DNA of 64,000 nt, from assembly GCA_964446585.1 (NCBI GenBank), contig CAYUPI010000008.1, positions 108,525 through 172,524 of the forward strand, given 5' to 3'. The stretch comes from CAYUPI01 sp964446585 (lineage in GTDB: Bacteria > Verrucomicrobiota > Verrucomicrobiia > Limisphaerales > UBA8199). Made by a program: the position numbers and the translations under genes. Below the pieces are notes generated by a model. That model was given only the letters and a program-made list of their open reading frames with translations. It did no database searches and was not told the origin of the DNA. The number at the start of each line of letters is the position of its first letter. Position 1 is the stretch's first letter. Of this stretch, positions 34,378 through 41,263 are shown one piece after another.

Positions 34378-36258
34378 CTATTTCTCAAGGACGAACTCAT
34401 CGCGCACTTTGCTATCGACATCGTGCGCGCGATAGACCAGGCGGTTGTCGGTGATCTGGATGTCCAGCACCTGATACGTCGAGAGCTTGGTGAAGCCGAC
34501 TTCGGTGTAGTCATGGGATTTTTGCTCATAATGCTTGGTCCCTGAGACCGAGATGATGTAGATCGTGCCGTCTTTGGCGCTGGAAACGCACTGCTGTCCT
34601 CGCATGGGATAGGTGCGCAAATACGCGTGGTCGTGGCCCTGCAGCGCCAGGTCCACGTGATACTTATCGAACAAGGGCGTCCAGGCATTGCGCACCTCGG
34701 GATTGTCGCGGTTGCCGCCGGAGGAATAGGCTGGATGATGGTAGCTGACAATTCTCCAGACTGCTTTGGTGACCGCGAGCTGTTTCTCCAGCCAGGCCGT
34801 TTGCTTTGTTGGGTCGAGATTGGAGTCGAGGATGATGAACTTCGCATTGCTATACTCAAAAGAGTAGGCGCGCTCGGAAGGAATACCCGCGGGCCCGTTC
34901 CGCGGCAGCTTGAATTGTGCGTGATACAGCTTCGGGTCCCCATTTTGGTATTCATGATTGCCCAGCACCGGCACGAGCTGGCGGCGGTCGAACACATCTT
35001 TTGAATTTTCAAAGAAACTATCCCAGTCCCAACGCTCGGCGCCGCGATCGACCAGGTCGCCCGCCATCAAGTAAAAGACCGCGTCCGGGCGCGACGCATA
35101 AGCCTTGTGCAACAGCACGCCCCAGCGATCGAGGCCGTTTTGCGCATCACCCATGTAGATGAACGAGAAAGGTACCACACCCGCCGGCGCGGTGGTAAAC
35201 TCGGCCGGAGAGGTCCAGCCTTCGGCCGAACCATCGCCGACGCAGTAATGGTAAGTTGTCGCCGGCTTGAGGCCTTTCAAAACCACGGTATGTCGGTGGA
35301 TCAAAGGATCGTTGAGAAGGGTGGGTGTTGAAAGCCGGGTAGTGCGGGCGGGTTTCGGCCACACGAGTTCACCGTTTCCGCGCCTGGAATTTTCCAGGTC
35401 ATGGTCGGGTGCGCTGTCCCCGGCGCGGCGGGACGGGCCCGTTTGCGTCACGGCGGCCAGTTTTGGCCAATAACGAATGACGCCGCTCTTGATCCGGCTG
35501 GAGGTCCGCCATTGAATCGTTTGCGTGGTGCGCGGGTCGCCGCTCCAGGTCAGCACCACGTGCTCCGGGTGATCGGAGGCCGGATATCGAGTCTTGCTGA
35601 AGAGATTGACCAGGCGCGCATCTTCCCCGCTGTCACTGTCCGTCCGCACGAGCACCCGACCTTCCAGCTCAGCAGGCACGGTGCTGAGACGCAGCGGCTG
35701 ATCGACGAACGGTTCGACACCGGCGACGAACGAAGCAGTGCGTAGATGCGCCGGATAGAGCTCCGAGACCCGAATCGCATCAGCAGCGCGTTGTGGCCGC
35801 AGGAGCACCAGATAATGGATGCCACGCCCGGTCAGGTTGTGAACGCCGAGGCCGATTTCACCGGCGCCAAATGATTTCTCCCAGAGGTCGAAATCGCGGC
35901 TTGATAGCTTTACCTTCGAACCGGTGGCAATGAATCCCCGCTCGCGTAACCAGAACGGTTCGTCACCCAGGCTCACATCGCGGACAACGGTGACGACGAC
36001 CGGCACATTCACGCGGAAACGCACATGCGCCGTGCCGAGCACCTGGCGTTCGTCGGCGATCAAGAACACTTCGACCTTGGGAACGGTCAGCTCGAGGAGT
36101 TGTTGCTGGGTCCACTGTGTCCGCATCCGCTCGATGACAGCAGCTACCGTGTCGTGGACTGAGGCGTGTGAGCCGTCGTGCGCGGCAGCGGTGAAGGTCG
36201 TCAGCCCAGTCACGAGGCAGACGAGAACCAATGCGCAGTGTCGTTGAATCTGTTTCAT
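34378..36258 (-). CDS. purple-acid-phosphatase-like metallophosphoesterase
   Basis: A 626-residue exported protein with a signal peptide (HCALVLVCLVTGLTTFTAAA). Residues up to about 230 are a beta-rich N-terminal region. A fibronectin-like PAP N-domain follows (PEHVVLTWSGDPRTTQTIQW, LKPATTYHYCVGDG). The metal-binding metallophosphoesterase blocks come in order: FIYMGDAQNG, LMAGDLVDRG, VLGNHEYQNG, IVSYHHPAYSSGG and ALQGHDHAYLRTYP. All five family motifs are present. In place of the usual GDxG the first reads GDAQ, which is accepted in PAPs. Likely hydrolyses phosphomonoesters outside the cytoplasm; no phosphate-starvation box was identified. Confidence 0.9.
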   Translation of the reverse strand: MKQIQRHCALVLVCLVTGLTTFTAAAHDGSHASVHDTVAAVIERMRTQWTQQQLLELTVPKVEVFLIADERQVLGTAHVRFRVNVPVVVTVVRDVSLGDEPFWLRERGFIATGSKVKLSSRDFDLWEKSFGAGEIGLGVHNLTGRGIHYLVLLRPQRAADAIRVSELYPAHLRTASFVAGVEPFVDQPLRLSTVPAELEGRVLVRTDSDSGEDARLVNLFSKTRYPASDHPEHVVLTWSGDPRTTQTIQWRTSSRIKSGVIRYWPKLAAVTQTGPSRRAGDSAPDHDLENSRRGNGELVWPKPARTTRLSTPTLLNDPLIHRHTVVLKGLKPATTYHYCVGDGSAEGWTSPAEFTTAPAGVVPFSFIYMGDAQNGLDRWGVLLHKAYASRPDAVFYLMAGDLVDRGAERWDWDSFFENSKDVFDRRQLVPVLGNHEYQNGDPKLYHAQFKLPRNGPAGIPSERAYSFEYSNAKFIILDSNLDPTKQTAWLEKQLAVTKAVWRIVSYHHPAYSSGGNRDNPEVRNAWTPLFDKYHVDLALQGHDHAYLRTYPMRGQQCVSSAKDGTIYIISVSGTKHYEQKSHDYTEVGFTKLSTYQVLDIQITDNRLVYRAHDVDSKVRDEFVLEK

Positions 36259-36967
36259 CAGCGGTCCCGGCCCACGAAATGATGGTGCGCGTTTCGTCCG
36301 AAATCATGCGTCAGGCTGCTCGGCAGCTTCAACACCAATCTCGAAGAGGGCGTGATTCGTGAACCGCCTTCGCCGAAGCTTCCGCCTTCGTGCGAGGCTT
36401 CTGCGGGACGAGCCGGCGCGGCAAGTGCGTGAGCCGTGCATAGCGCGCTGCTATGCGAGTAAATAAATCTGGTCCTGGTCGGTGGTAGTAGATACTAGAG
36501 CGTGCTAGCGCGCTGTAACAAGCGAACCTTTGCGATGCACGAACAAGGGGCCTCCTCCTCCGTTGTCTCGCCGGGGGCGGGATCATAGCGGGACAGGTCC
36601 GCCGTGGCGGGGACACTATGGGGGGACGGCTCCTCCTCCGGGCCCGGATGCGCTCGGACCGAGGGTCCCGATAGACGACATCGGGATTTCGACGAGACGT
36701 TTTTGTTCAACCAGGTCTCGAAGGAAGGGGCCGGCCGTGCTCGCCGGAGCGGCGTGACCGTTACGCAGGATTATGATGTCAAAGAACTGCGGCGCCTCGA
36801 GGCACACATCGACTGACGGACTCCTAGCTTGTGCAATTTGCCTGATTTGCCTTGCTGACCTAAAATCTATCGTTAGTTAGTGGAGTGCGCCCGGCGCCGG
36901 CCGAGGGTCACTTGTGGGCCTGTCGGCGCTAAGTCAAAATCAACTTTGGTTCAACTTCGAGCGAGTC
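36259..36967. other. 709-bp gene-poor region of unclear origin
   Basis: No convincing gene. Short frames on both strands are basic and low in family features. Visible structure: a perfect stem GCATAGC-GCGCT-GCTATGC at about 36440, a short palindrome at about 36502 (GTGCTAGCGCGC), a direct near-repeat of CTCCTCCTCCG (about 36552 and 36628), and a partial family B arm at about 36880 (GGAGTGCGCCCGGCGCCGGC). It may be remnants of a lost gene or mobile element; I cannot name it. Confidence 0.5.
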
Positions 36968-38158
36968 ATGGCGAAAACGGTTGACTATTACGACATCGAG
37001 CGCGATCTAAGTTCCGAGGAGCGGTTGGTTCGCGACACGGTCCGTAAGTTCGTCACCAACGAATTCCTGCCCGTGGTCCGCGAGCATTTCCGGGCCGGCA
37101 CGTTTCCGGTGGAGTGCATCCCGAAGCTCGGGGAGATGGGTTTGCTCGGCGCCAACCTTTCCGGGTACGGCCTCCCTGGAATCAACAATGTCGCCTACGG
37201 CCTGGCAATGCAGGAAATGGAGCGAGGGGATTCCGGTCTGCGCAGTTTCGCGTCGGTGCAGGGTTCGCTGGTGATGTACGCCATCCTGACGTTCGGCAGC
37301 GAGGCCCAGAAGGAGCGGTGGCTGCCCCTGCTCGGAGCCGGAAAAGCCGTGGGCTGTTTCGGGCTGACTGAACCAGATTTCGGCTCAGACCCGGAGGGGA
37401 TGAAAACCAAAGCACGGCGCGATGGAAACGGGTATGTCCTGAACGGCTCAAAGATGTGGATCACCAACGGCGCGATCTCCAACGTTGCTATCATTTGGGC
37501 AAAGCTCGACGGTGTCATCCGGGGGTTCCTCGTCGAAAAGGGAACGCACGGGTTCTCGACGTCGGAGATCGAGTCCAAACTCTCACTGCGCGCCTCCATC
37601 ACCTCGGAACTCGTCTTGGAAGACGTGAAAGTACCGGGCGAGAGCCTTCTGCCCAAGGCGGAAGGACTGAGGGCTCCCCTCCAATGCCTGACTCAGGGCA
37701 GGTACGGGGTCGCCTGGGGGGCATTGGGCGCCGGAATGGCCTGTTTTGAGGAAGCCCTCGCCTACACGCAAGAGCGGAAGCAGTTCGGACGGCCGCTCGC
37801 ATCCTACCAGCTCACTCAGGCCAAACTGGCCGACATGTTGACCGAGATTACCAAAGGCCAGCTCTTGTGCCTGAAGCTCGGCCGGCTCAAGGACGCCGGG
37901 GCGATGAAACATGCGCAAGTGAGCATGGCCAAGCGCAACAACGTCCGCGTGGCTCTGGAAATCGCCCGGACCGCTCGCGGCATGCTCGGCGCCAACGGCA
38001 TTTCGGACGAGTACCCCGTGATGCGGCACATGTGCAATCTCGAATCCGTGGAAACCTACGAGGGGACCTATGAGATCCACACGCTGATCCTGGGGAAAGA
38101 CCTGACCGGCATGGATGCGCTGACGGGGAACACGCATCAGGGCGGGGCTACACATTAG
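36968..38158 (+). CDS. gcdH: acyl-CoA dehydrogenase, glutaryl-CoA dehydrogenase-like
   Basis: About 396 residues, FAD-dependent oxidation (and decarboxylation in the case of glutaryl-CoA) of an acyl-CoA. Family blocks are CFGLTEPDFGSDPEGMKT, VLNGSKMWITNGAISNVAIIWAK (split by FAD contacts), ERKQFGRPLASYQLTQAKLADM, RGMLGANGISDEYP and LESVETYEGTYEIHTLILGK. The catalytic base is the glutamate of TYEGT. The RSFASVQGSLVMY segment and the ALILGK-like end follow glutaryl-CoA dehydrogenase rather than short- or medium-chain enzymes. No other lysine/tryptophan-degradation gene is near. ATG 36968 (MAKTVDYYDIERDLSSEE) is preferred; the frame back to 36914 adds 18 residues. Confidence 0.88.
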   Translation: MAKTVDYYDIERDLSSEERLVRDTVRKFVTNEFLPVVREHFRAGTFPVECIPKLGEMGLLGANLSGYGLPGINNVAYGLAMQEMERGDSGLRSFASVQGSLVMYAILTFGSEAQKERWLPLLGAGKAVGCFGLTEPDFGSDPEGMKTKARRDGNGYVLNGSKMWITNGAISNVAIIWAKLDGVIRGFLVEKGTHGFSTSEIESKLSLRASITSELVLEDVKVPGESLLPKAEGLRAPLQCLTQGRYGVAWGALGAGMACFEEALAYTQERKQFGRPLASYQLTQAKLADMLTEITKGQLLCLKLGRLKDAGAMKHAQVSMAKRNNVRVALEIARTARGMLGANGISDEYPVMRHMCNLESVETYEGTYEIHTLILGKDLTGMDALTGNTHQGGATH

Positions 38159-38207
38159 CGTGCATCAATAGGTGTTGGCTGCAGGCAAATAGTAAACCTT
38201 TCGTCGG

Positions 38208-38825
38208 TTATGTTACCAGACCCACGCCAATCAGGTCTCCTACAAAGCCGCTGAGCGCTGCCAGTCTTGGGCAGACAAAGCTCTGTCCAACCATGATTCC
38301 TTGACGGTCGAGTTCCTGCATCAATAGCTCTGGACCCGGCGGTTCCATCCGGCCAAAGGCTTCGGTAACGAGCGGATATGGCAGTCGGAGGAGACTGCTC
38401 GTGACCCACTCGAAGAAGAACTTCCCGCCCGGCTTTAAAACCCGACGCACCTCTGCCAGGCCTTTCCGCCAATTCGGCTCCAGGTGAATGGCCCCAAAGT
38501 CGAAAACCGCATCGAACGTGGCGTCGCCGGCCCTAATGGAGGTGACGTCTCCTACACTTAGGCCCACCCCAGCCAACCCGGAAGCTGCCAGACGCCAACG
38601 GGCACGCTCAACCATCTTCGGGTCGAGGTCCATCGCCTCGACCGACGCGGCGCCGAACCGTTCGCGGATAATCTGCACGCCGACCCCGCGGCCACAGCCC
38701 ACTTCGAGCACCCGCCCGCCTTCGACCCGTCCGCCCAGCCGTTCCAGCCAGGACGCAGCGTAGCGTTGGCCCAAGGAACGGGCCGCATTGTTCATCGTTG
38801 CCCGGCCCAGCCAGTTGAGTCTCAC
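38208..38825 (-). CDS. class I SAM-dependent methyltransferase, possible cassette gene
   Basis: A 205-residue UbiE/Methyltransf_11-type enzyme. Motif I VLEVGCGRGVGVQIIRE, the acidic loop MDLDPKMVERAR, motif II FDAVFDFGAIHLEPNWRKGL and LKPGGKFFFEW are all present. Substrate unknown. Its start lies about 28 bp from the right box of an attC-like hairpin (38854-38939) that ends the neighbouring cassette. It may therefore be the last cassette of the minus-strand array, though its own 3' recombination site is not clear (ACATAAC overlaps its stop). Converges with the acyl-CoA dehydrogenase. Confidence 0.82.
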   Translation of the reverse strand: MRLNWLGRATMNNAARSLGQRYAASWLERLGGRVEGGRVLEVGCGRGVGVQIIRERFGAASVEAMDLDPKMVERARWRLAASGLAGVGLSVGDVTSIRAGDATFDAVFDFGAIHLEPNWRKGLAEVRRVLKPGGKFFFEWVTSSLLRLPYPLVTEAFGRMEPPGPELLMQELDRQGIMVGQSFVCPRLAALSGFVGDLIGVGLVT

Positions 38826-38853
38826 GGCGTGCCTCCAGGACGCTCGAGCATGT

Positions 38854-38939
38854 GCCTATCGCCAGTCAGGCATGGCGTGCCGAGCGCGCTCGATATGCAA
38901 CGGCGACGCAACCGGCGCGTCGAGTGCAGCACGTTAGAC
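38854..38939 (-). other. attC-like site (cassette recombination site), diverged
   Basis: On minus: R'' GTCTAAC at 38939-38933, then GTGCTGCACTCGACGCGCC, and a right end CTGACTGGCGATAGGC, where GATAGGC (38860-38854) is one change from GTTRRRY. 86 bp. It begins 14 bp after the stop of the broken lipoprotein gene and ends just before the methyltransferase. Pairing of the two arms is weaker than in 40331-40420. Confidence 0.5.
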
Positions 38940-38952
38940 GAGCCGTTCGGGT

Positions 38953-39540
38953 CTAATCTCCAACGCGCTGGAAACGGGCCCATACGTAAGAATGGTAGAT
39001 GAACGGAGCCACCGTTACGAAGCCGGCGCTGGATTCCCAAATCTTCGCAACCAATGATCCGTCGGTGGCTTTCGTTAACCAAGTGTTCTCCTGGGAGCGG
39101 CTCGACCAAAGGAGAGGCACCTCGCTACCGGACCTCTGCACGCCTGCGCACAATAAAGCGTGCTTAATGCAGAAACAACTACCCAATGTCTTGGCATTCC
39201 CCTCCCCAAAGCTGATCAGCAACTTGGCGAAAGTGTCGTGGTCAGGTTACCCATGCGTGGTCACGACCTTGAGCGAGATCGAATTGGATTCGGCGGGCTG
39301 CCCCGTCAAAAGGATGCCTGAAAGTAAAATCGGGCCCGGATTTCTCTTGCCGTCAATCACAATCCCCTGGTTTGCATAGGTCCCGTCGAGGCCTTTGCAT
39401 TCTATCCCCAGAGAGGCGATATCGGGCCACGTGGCAGGATAACCCTGCTCTCGCTGGAGCGGTGGCTTGGTCATCGCGCATCCTGCAGCCAGCAACATGA
39501 AGGCCAGCGGTACGATTGATCTGAGAGTATTGGTGCTCAT
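38953..39540 (-). pseudogene. lipoprotein gene interrupted by an in-frame TAA
   Basis: The first part (39540-39247) begins MSTNTLRSIVPLAFMLLAAG with C next, a lipoprotein signal, and runs 97 codons to TAA at 39249-39247. The same frame continues without another stop to TAG at 38955-38953 (PDHDTFAKLLISFGEGN, then AKTLGSCFCIKHALLCAG). The reading across the stop (SISLKVVTTHG*PDHDTFAK) looks like one continuous protein of about 195 residues. So this is probably a nonsense mutation; a sequencing error is the alternative. A plus-strand frame over the same bases has no signal peptide or family features. The protein is unrecognised. It sits between two attC-like sites and reads as an integron cassette gene. 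Confidence 0.6.
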
Positions 39541-39551
39541 CGCAAGGGTCT

Positions 39552-39645
39552 GCCTAATGACGGAGTTCGCTCGCGCCGCGCCGAGGCCGTCCGGCGTGGG
39601 ACAAAGAACGCAATCGCGGCATCCACTGCAGGCGCATCGTCAAGC
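39552..39645 (-). other. attC-like site, diverged
   Basis: On minus: R'' GCTTGAC at 39645-39639 overlaps the stop codon of a 35-codon frame. It is followed by GATGCGCCTGCAGTGG, a GC-rich centre, and right box ATTAGGC (39558-39552; GTTRRRY with its first base changed). 94 bp. A further degenerate site may lie at about 39760-39800 (TCCCAATGCGCTCCAGAG and GTTGGGC at 39760-39754). Confidence 0.5.
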
Positions 39646-39747
39646 AATTTCCGACTTATCTATTTTCAAAACGTCAAGCTCGAGCCTGGCACCAAGCTCT
39701 ACGAGCCCGGCGACTGCAACAGTCGCATCGAAACTCTCCCGAACCAT
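39640..39747 (-). CDS. 35-codon frame in cassette array, doubtful
   Basis: ATG at 39747-39745 lies six bases after a GTTGGGC box (the same spacing as in the plus-strand cassette at 54587). The stop is embedded in the GCTTGAC box, as in other cassettes. Encodes MVRESFDATVAVAGLVELGA and 15 more residues ending KSEIA, with no recognisable family. It could be a small cassette protein or the 3' remnant of a larger gene. Confidence 0.3.
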   Translation of the reverse strand: MVRESFDATVAVAGLVELGARLELDVLKIDKSEIA

Positions 39748-39812
39748 CCGACCGCCCAACGGGGCGGCGGTTCTCTGGAGCGCATTGGGAGGCGGCGCGT
39801 GACAAATCCTCG

Positions 39813-40298
39813 CTATTTCGTGTGTGTTGGGGGCACGCACTTGCTCAATTCTTTCCGGCCTTTTTCTTCGTTAACTAATTCCAGTCTCGTAGCCATCTCT
39901 CCGCTCCCAGGCAGTGCTGGGTTAATGGTTTGCCAAACGGGTTCAACGTGCTGAAGCATGTAGTACACTTTCCCTTTCTCGACGGCCACGATAACGCCGC
40001 CGTTGTCTCCAATGCAGGAAACCCTGGCCTGCCCCGGTTCCCTCTCCCAACATAGAAACCCGCGATGTCCCGCGATCGAACCAATTACCAAGTCGCCATC
40101 ACGCACCGTGACGAGCGCCATGTGACTGGCAATATTCCAAAGCCAAGGCTGCCTCATGACATAAATACGGCCTTTCTCCGGGTCTTCAATGGGTTTATCT
40201 TGACTTGGAAAATGGACGAGCTGCTGGTGCTGCGAAACACATCCTGAGAGGAGAACCGATGCGAGCAGCCCGAAAAGGAGCTTAAGAAATCCATTCAT
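39813..40298 (-). CDS. lipoprotein with DUF2846-like domain, cassette gene
   Basis: About 161 residues. The lipoprotein signal is MNGFLKLLFGLLASVLLSGC. The mature part has GRIYVMRQPWLWNIASHMAL and then VTVRDGDLVIGSIAGHRGFLC, a beta-rich pattern of the DUF2846 type (I-Y-V-x-R ... V-x-x-G ... G-x-F). Function unknown; envelope-localised. The start is ATG 40298-40296, 33 bp after the right box of the attC at 40331-40420. The frame to 40373 runs back into that site. Neighbours are all short orphan genes on the same strand, separated by attC-like hairpins. Confidence 0.7.
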   Translation of the reverse strand: MNGFLKLLFGLLASVLLSGCVSQHQQLVHFPSQDKPIEDPEKGRIYVMRQPWLWNIASHMALVTVRDGDLVIGSIAGHRGFLCWEREPGQARVSCIGDNGGVIVAVEKGKVYYMLQHVEPVWQTINPALPGSGEMATRLELVNEEKGRKELSKCVPPTHTK

Positions 40299-40330
40299 AC
40301 TTGTATCGGTTTGTTTCAGTCCAGGAATGC

Positions 40331-40420
40331 TTTCAACGCGCCTCAGGCACGGCGCGGCGAAAACGGCGAGCATGGAACGAGAGCGGCATCGCGCCGTTGC
40401 CTGGAGCCGCCGGGTTAAGC
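40331..40420 (-). other. attC site, strong imperfect hairpin
   Basis: On minus: R'' GCTTAAC (40420-40414), arms CAGGCAACGGCGCG and CGCGCCGTGCCTG that pair over 13 bp with one extrahelical base, and right box GTTGAAA (40337-40331). 90 bp, 10 bp beyond the stop of the pilin-like gene. Extrahelical bases on one strand and R boxes are the hallmarks of attC. The 5' box of this cassette (GTCAAGC at 40658-40652) matches the complement of R'' at six of seven bases. Confidence 0.8.
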
Positions 40421-40430
40421 GTGCGGAATC

Positions 40431-40622
40431 TCACTTGCCCGGTGCGGCAGTGGCGAGCGCATTCGTGCTCGTCATCGAGAAGCTCGAAATGTTGTTGACC
40501 CCTGAAATGCGCGATGCTCGCGCCTTGGGTTTGGAAAGGGGCGGGAGAACGGACGCCGCCAAAAGCAGCCCAATGAATGCGACGAGCACCAGAAGTGCCC
40601 AGCTCGTTTTCTTTTGTTTCAT
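40431..40622 (-). CDS. small pseudopilin-like membrane protein, cassette gene
   Basis: 63 residues: MKQKKTSWALLVLVAFIGLL, then LAASVLPPLSKPKARASRISGVNN and a Ser/Thr/Ala-rich tail. Compared with the pseudopilin at 21943-22728, the block LLxAxxLPxLxKxKxRAxxI-x-x-x-NN is clearly related to the pilin N-terminal helix. But there is no G-F-T-L-I-E cleavage site and no globular domain. It may be a pilin-helix mimic, a decayed pilin moved into a cassette, or an unrelated single-pass membrane peptide. Flanked by attC sites on both sides. Start ATG 40622-40620; upstream codons to 40694 fall in the attC site. Confidence 0.6.
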   Translation of the reverse strand: MKQKKTSWALLVLVAFIGLLLAASVLPPLSKPKARASRISGVNNISSFSMTSTNALATAAPGK

Positions 40623-40651
40623 ATGTGGAATCTTCGATATTGTGCTCAGAC

Positions 40652-40744
40652 GCTTGACACTCGGGCTCACTGGCGCGGCGCTGCTGACGCCCAAGACGCA
40701 AACTGAACGCGACCGCTGCGTCCAGTGAAGCTCGCTCGTTGGAC
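40652..40744 (-). other. attC site, strong imperfect hairpin
   Basis: On minus: R'' GTCCAAC (40744-40738) three bases past the stop of the zinc-finger gene. Arms GCTTCACTGGACGC and GCGCCAGTGAGC pair with two extrahelical bases (T and A). Right box GTCAAGC (40658-40652) differs from GTTRRRY at one base. 93 bp. Confidence 0.82.
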
Positions 40745-40747
40745 CGG

Positions 40748-40987
40748 TTAAGTAGCATCCCTCTCATCGTAGGAGAAAAGAGTGATCTTGCACTTCTTAC
40801 AAATAAAGGCTTCGGGGCATCCATGCCCCCAAGCTCTTGGTTGAATCACGCGCTCCGAGCCTTCTGGCATGCGAAACCGGACGTATCCAGGCTTGGTCGG
40901 CTGCCAAACGAGTCGAGTGATAACAAGAGGATCGTAAATGGCCAGCCACCCCTTCTCCATGGCGGCATTGCATTTCGGGCAGTTCAT
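40748..40987 (-). CDS. small zinc-finger protein (DUF6487/PF20097-like), cassette gene
   Basis: 79 residues: MNCPKCNAAMEKGWLAIYDP, VITRLVWQPTKPGYVRF, and CPEAFICKKCKITLFSY. Two C-x2-C pairs (CPKC, CKKC) about 55 residues apart suggest a zinc-ribbon, and the layout CPxC-x(3)-M-x(2)-G plus a central W is like the PF20097/DUF6487 family. Function unknown. The cassette boundaries are unusually clear: GTTGGAC on minus at 41006-41000 before the gene and its exact reverse complement GTCCAAC at 40744-40738 after it. Start ATG 40987-40985. Confidence 0.75.
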   Translation of the reverse strand: MNCPKCNAAMEKGWLAIYDPLVITRLVWQPTKPGYVRFRMPEGSERVIQPRAWGHGCPEAFICKKCKITLFSYDERDAT

Positions 40988-40999
40988 ATTGTGCGAGAG

Positions 41000-41006
41000 G
41001 TCCAAC
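41000..41006 (-). other. cassette 5' boundary box GTTGGAC
   Basis: On minus GTTGGAC fits GTTRRRY and is the exact complement of the R'' box at 40744-40738, defining one integrated cassette. Upstream of it (towards 41260) I see no matching attC hairpin. It may be the array's first junction, possibly a secondary or attI-like site. Confidence 0.7.
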
Positions 41007-41130
41007 AATTTAAGTAATAGGAAAACTTTCCTACTAAGTTCATAGTAAGGCCGGAACGAGGAACCAATTCCCAGTTTTGGATCGTAGATTCAGCTTAAGG
41101 CCATGCACCTGGCCAGCCTTGTGTGTGCAA

Positions 41131-41214
41131 TTACTCGGGCTTCGTCCATCCTCCGCAGTTGCACGTCGCGGGTTCAGCTATCCGGATTTGTGCTTCGATT
41201 TCCTGCTCGCTCAT
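41131..41214 (-). CDS. possible 27-residue peptide gene
   Basis: ATG at 41214-41212 with GGTGGAG six bases upstream. It encodes MSEQEIEAQIRIAEPATCNC, then GGWTKPE and TAA. It starts 50 bp downstream of the leuC-like stop on the same strand. The cysteine pair and clean SD are the only support. The rest of 41009-41263 shows nothing else recognisable. Confidence 0.3.
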   Translation of the reverse strand: MSEQEIEAQIRIAEPATCNCGGWTKPE

Positions 41215-41263
41215 TGTCTCCACCTGCTACGGAGGACGGGTCAATCGGACTTTGGATTTTGGG

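Noticed and set aside
36329..36816. Short frames in the gene-poor region
   Set aside because: Basic, low-complexity translations on both strands; no start context or family match, so not listed as genes.
38999..39379. 126-codon plus-strand frame over the broken lipoprotein gene
   Set aside because: The minus-strand reading has a lipoprotein signal and sits correctly between cassette sites; the plus-strand frame has neither.
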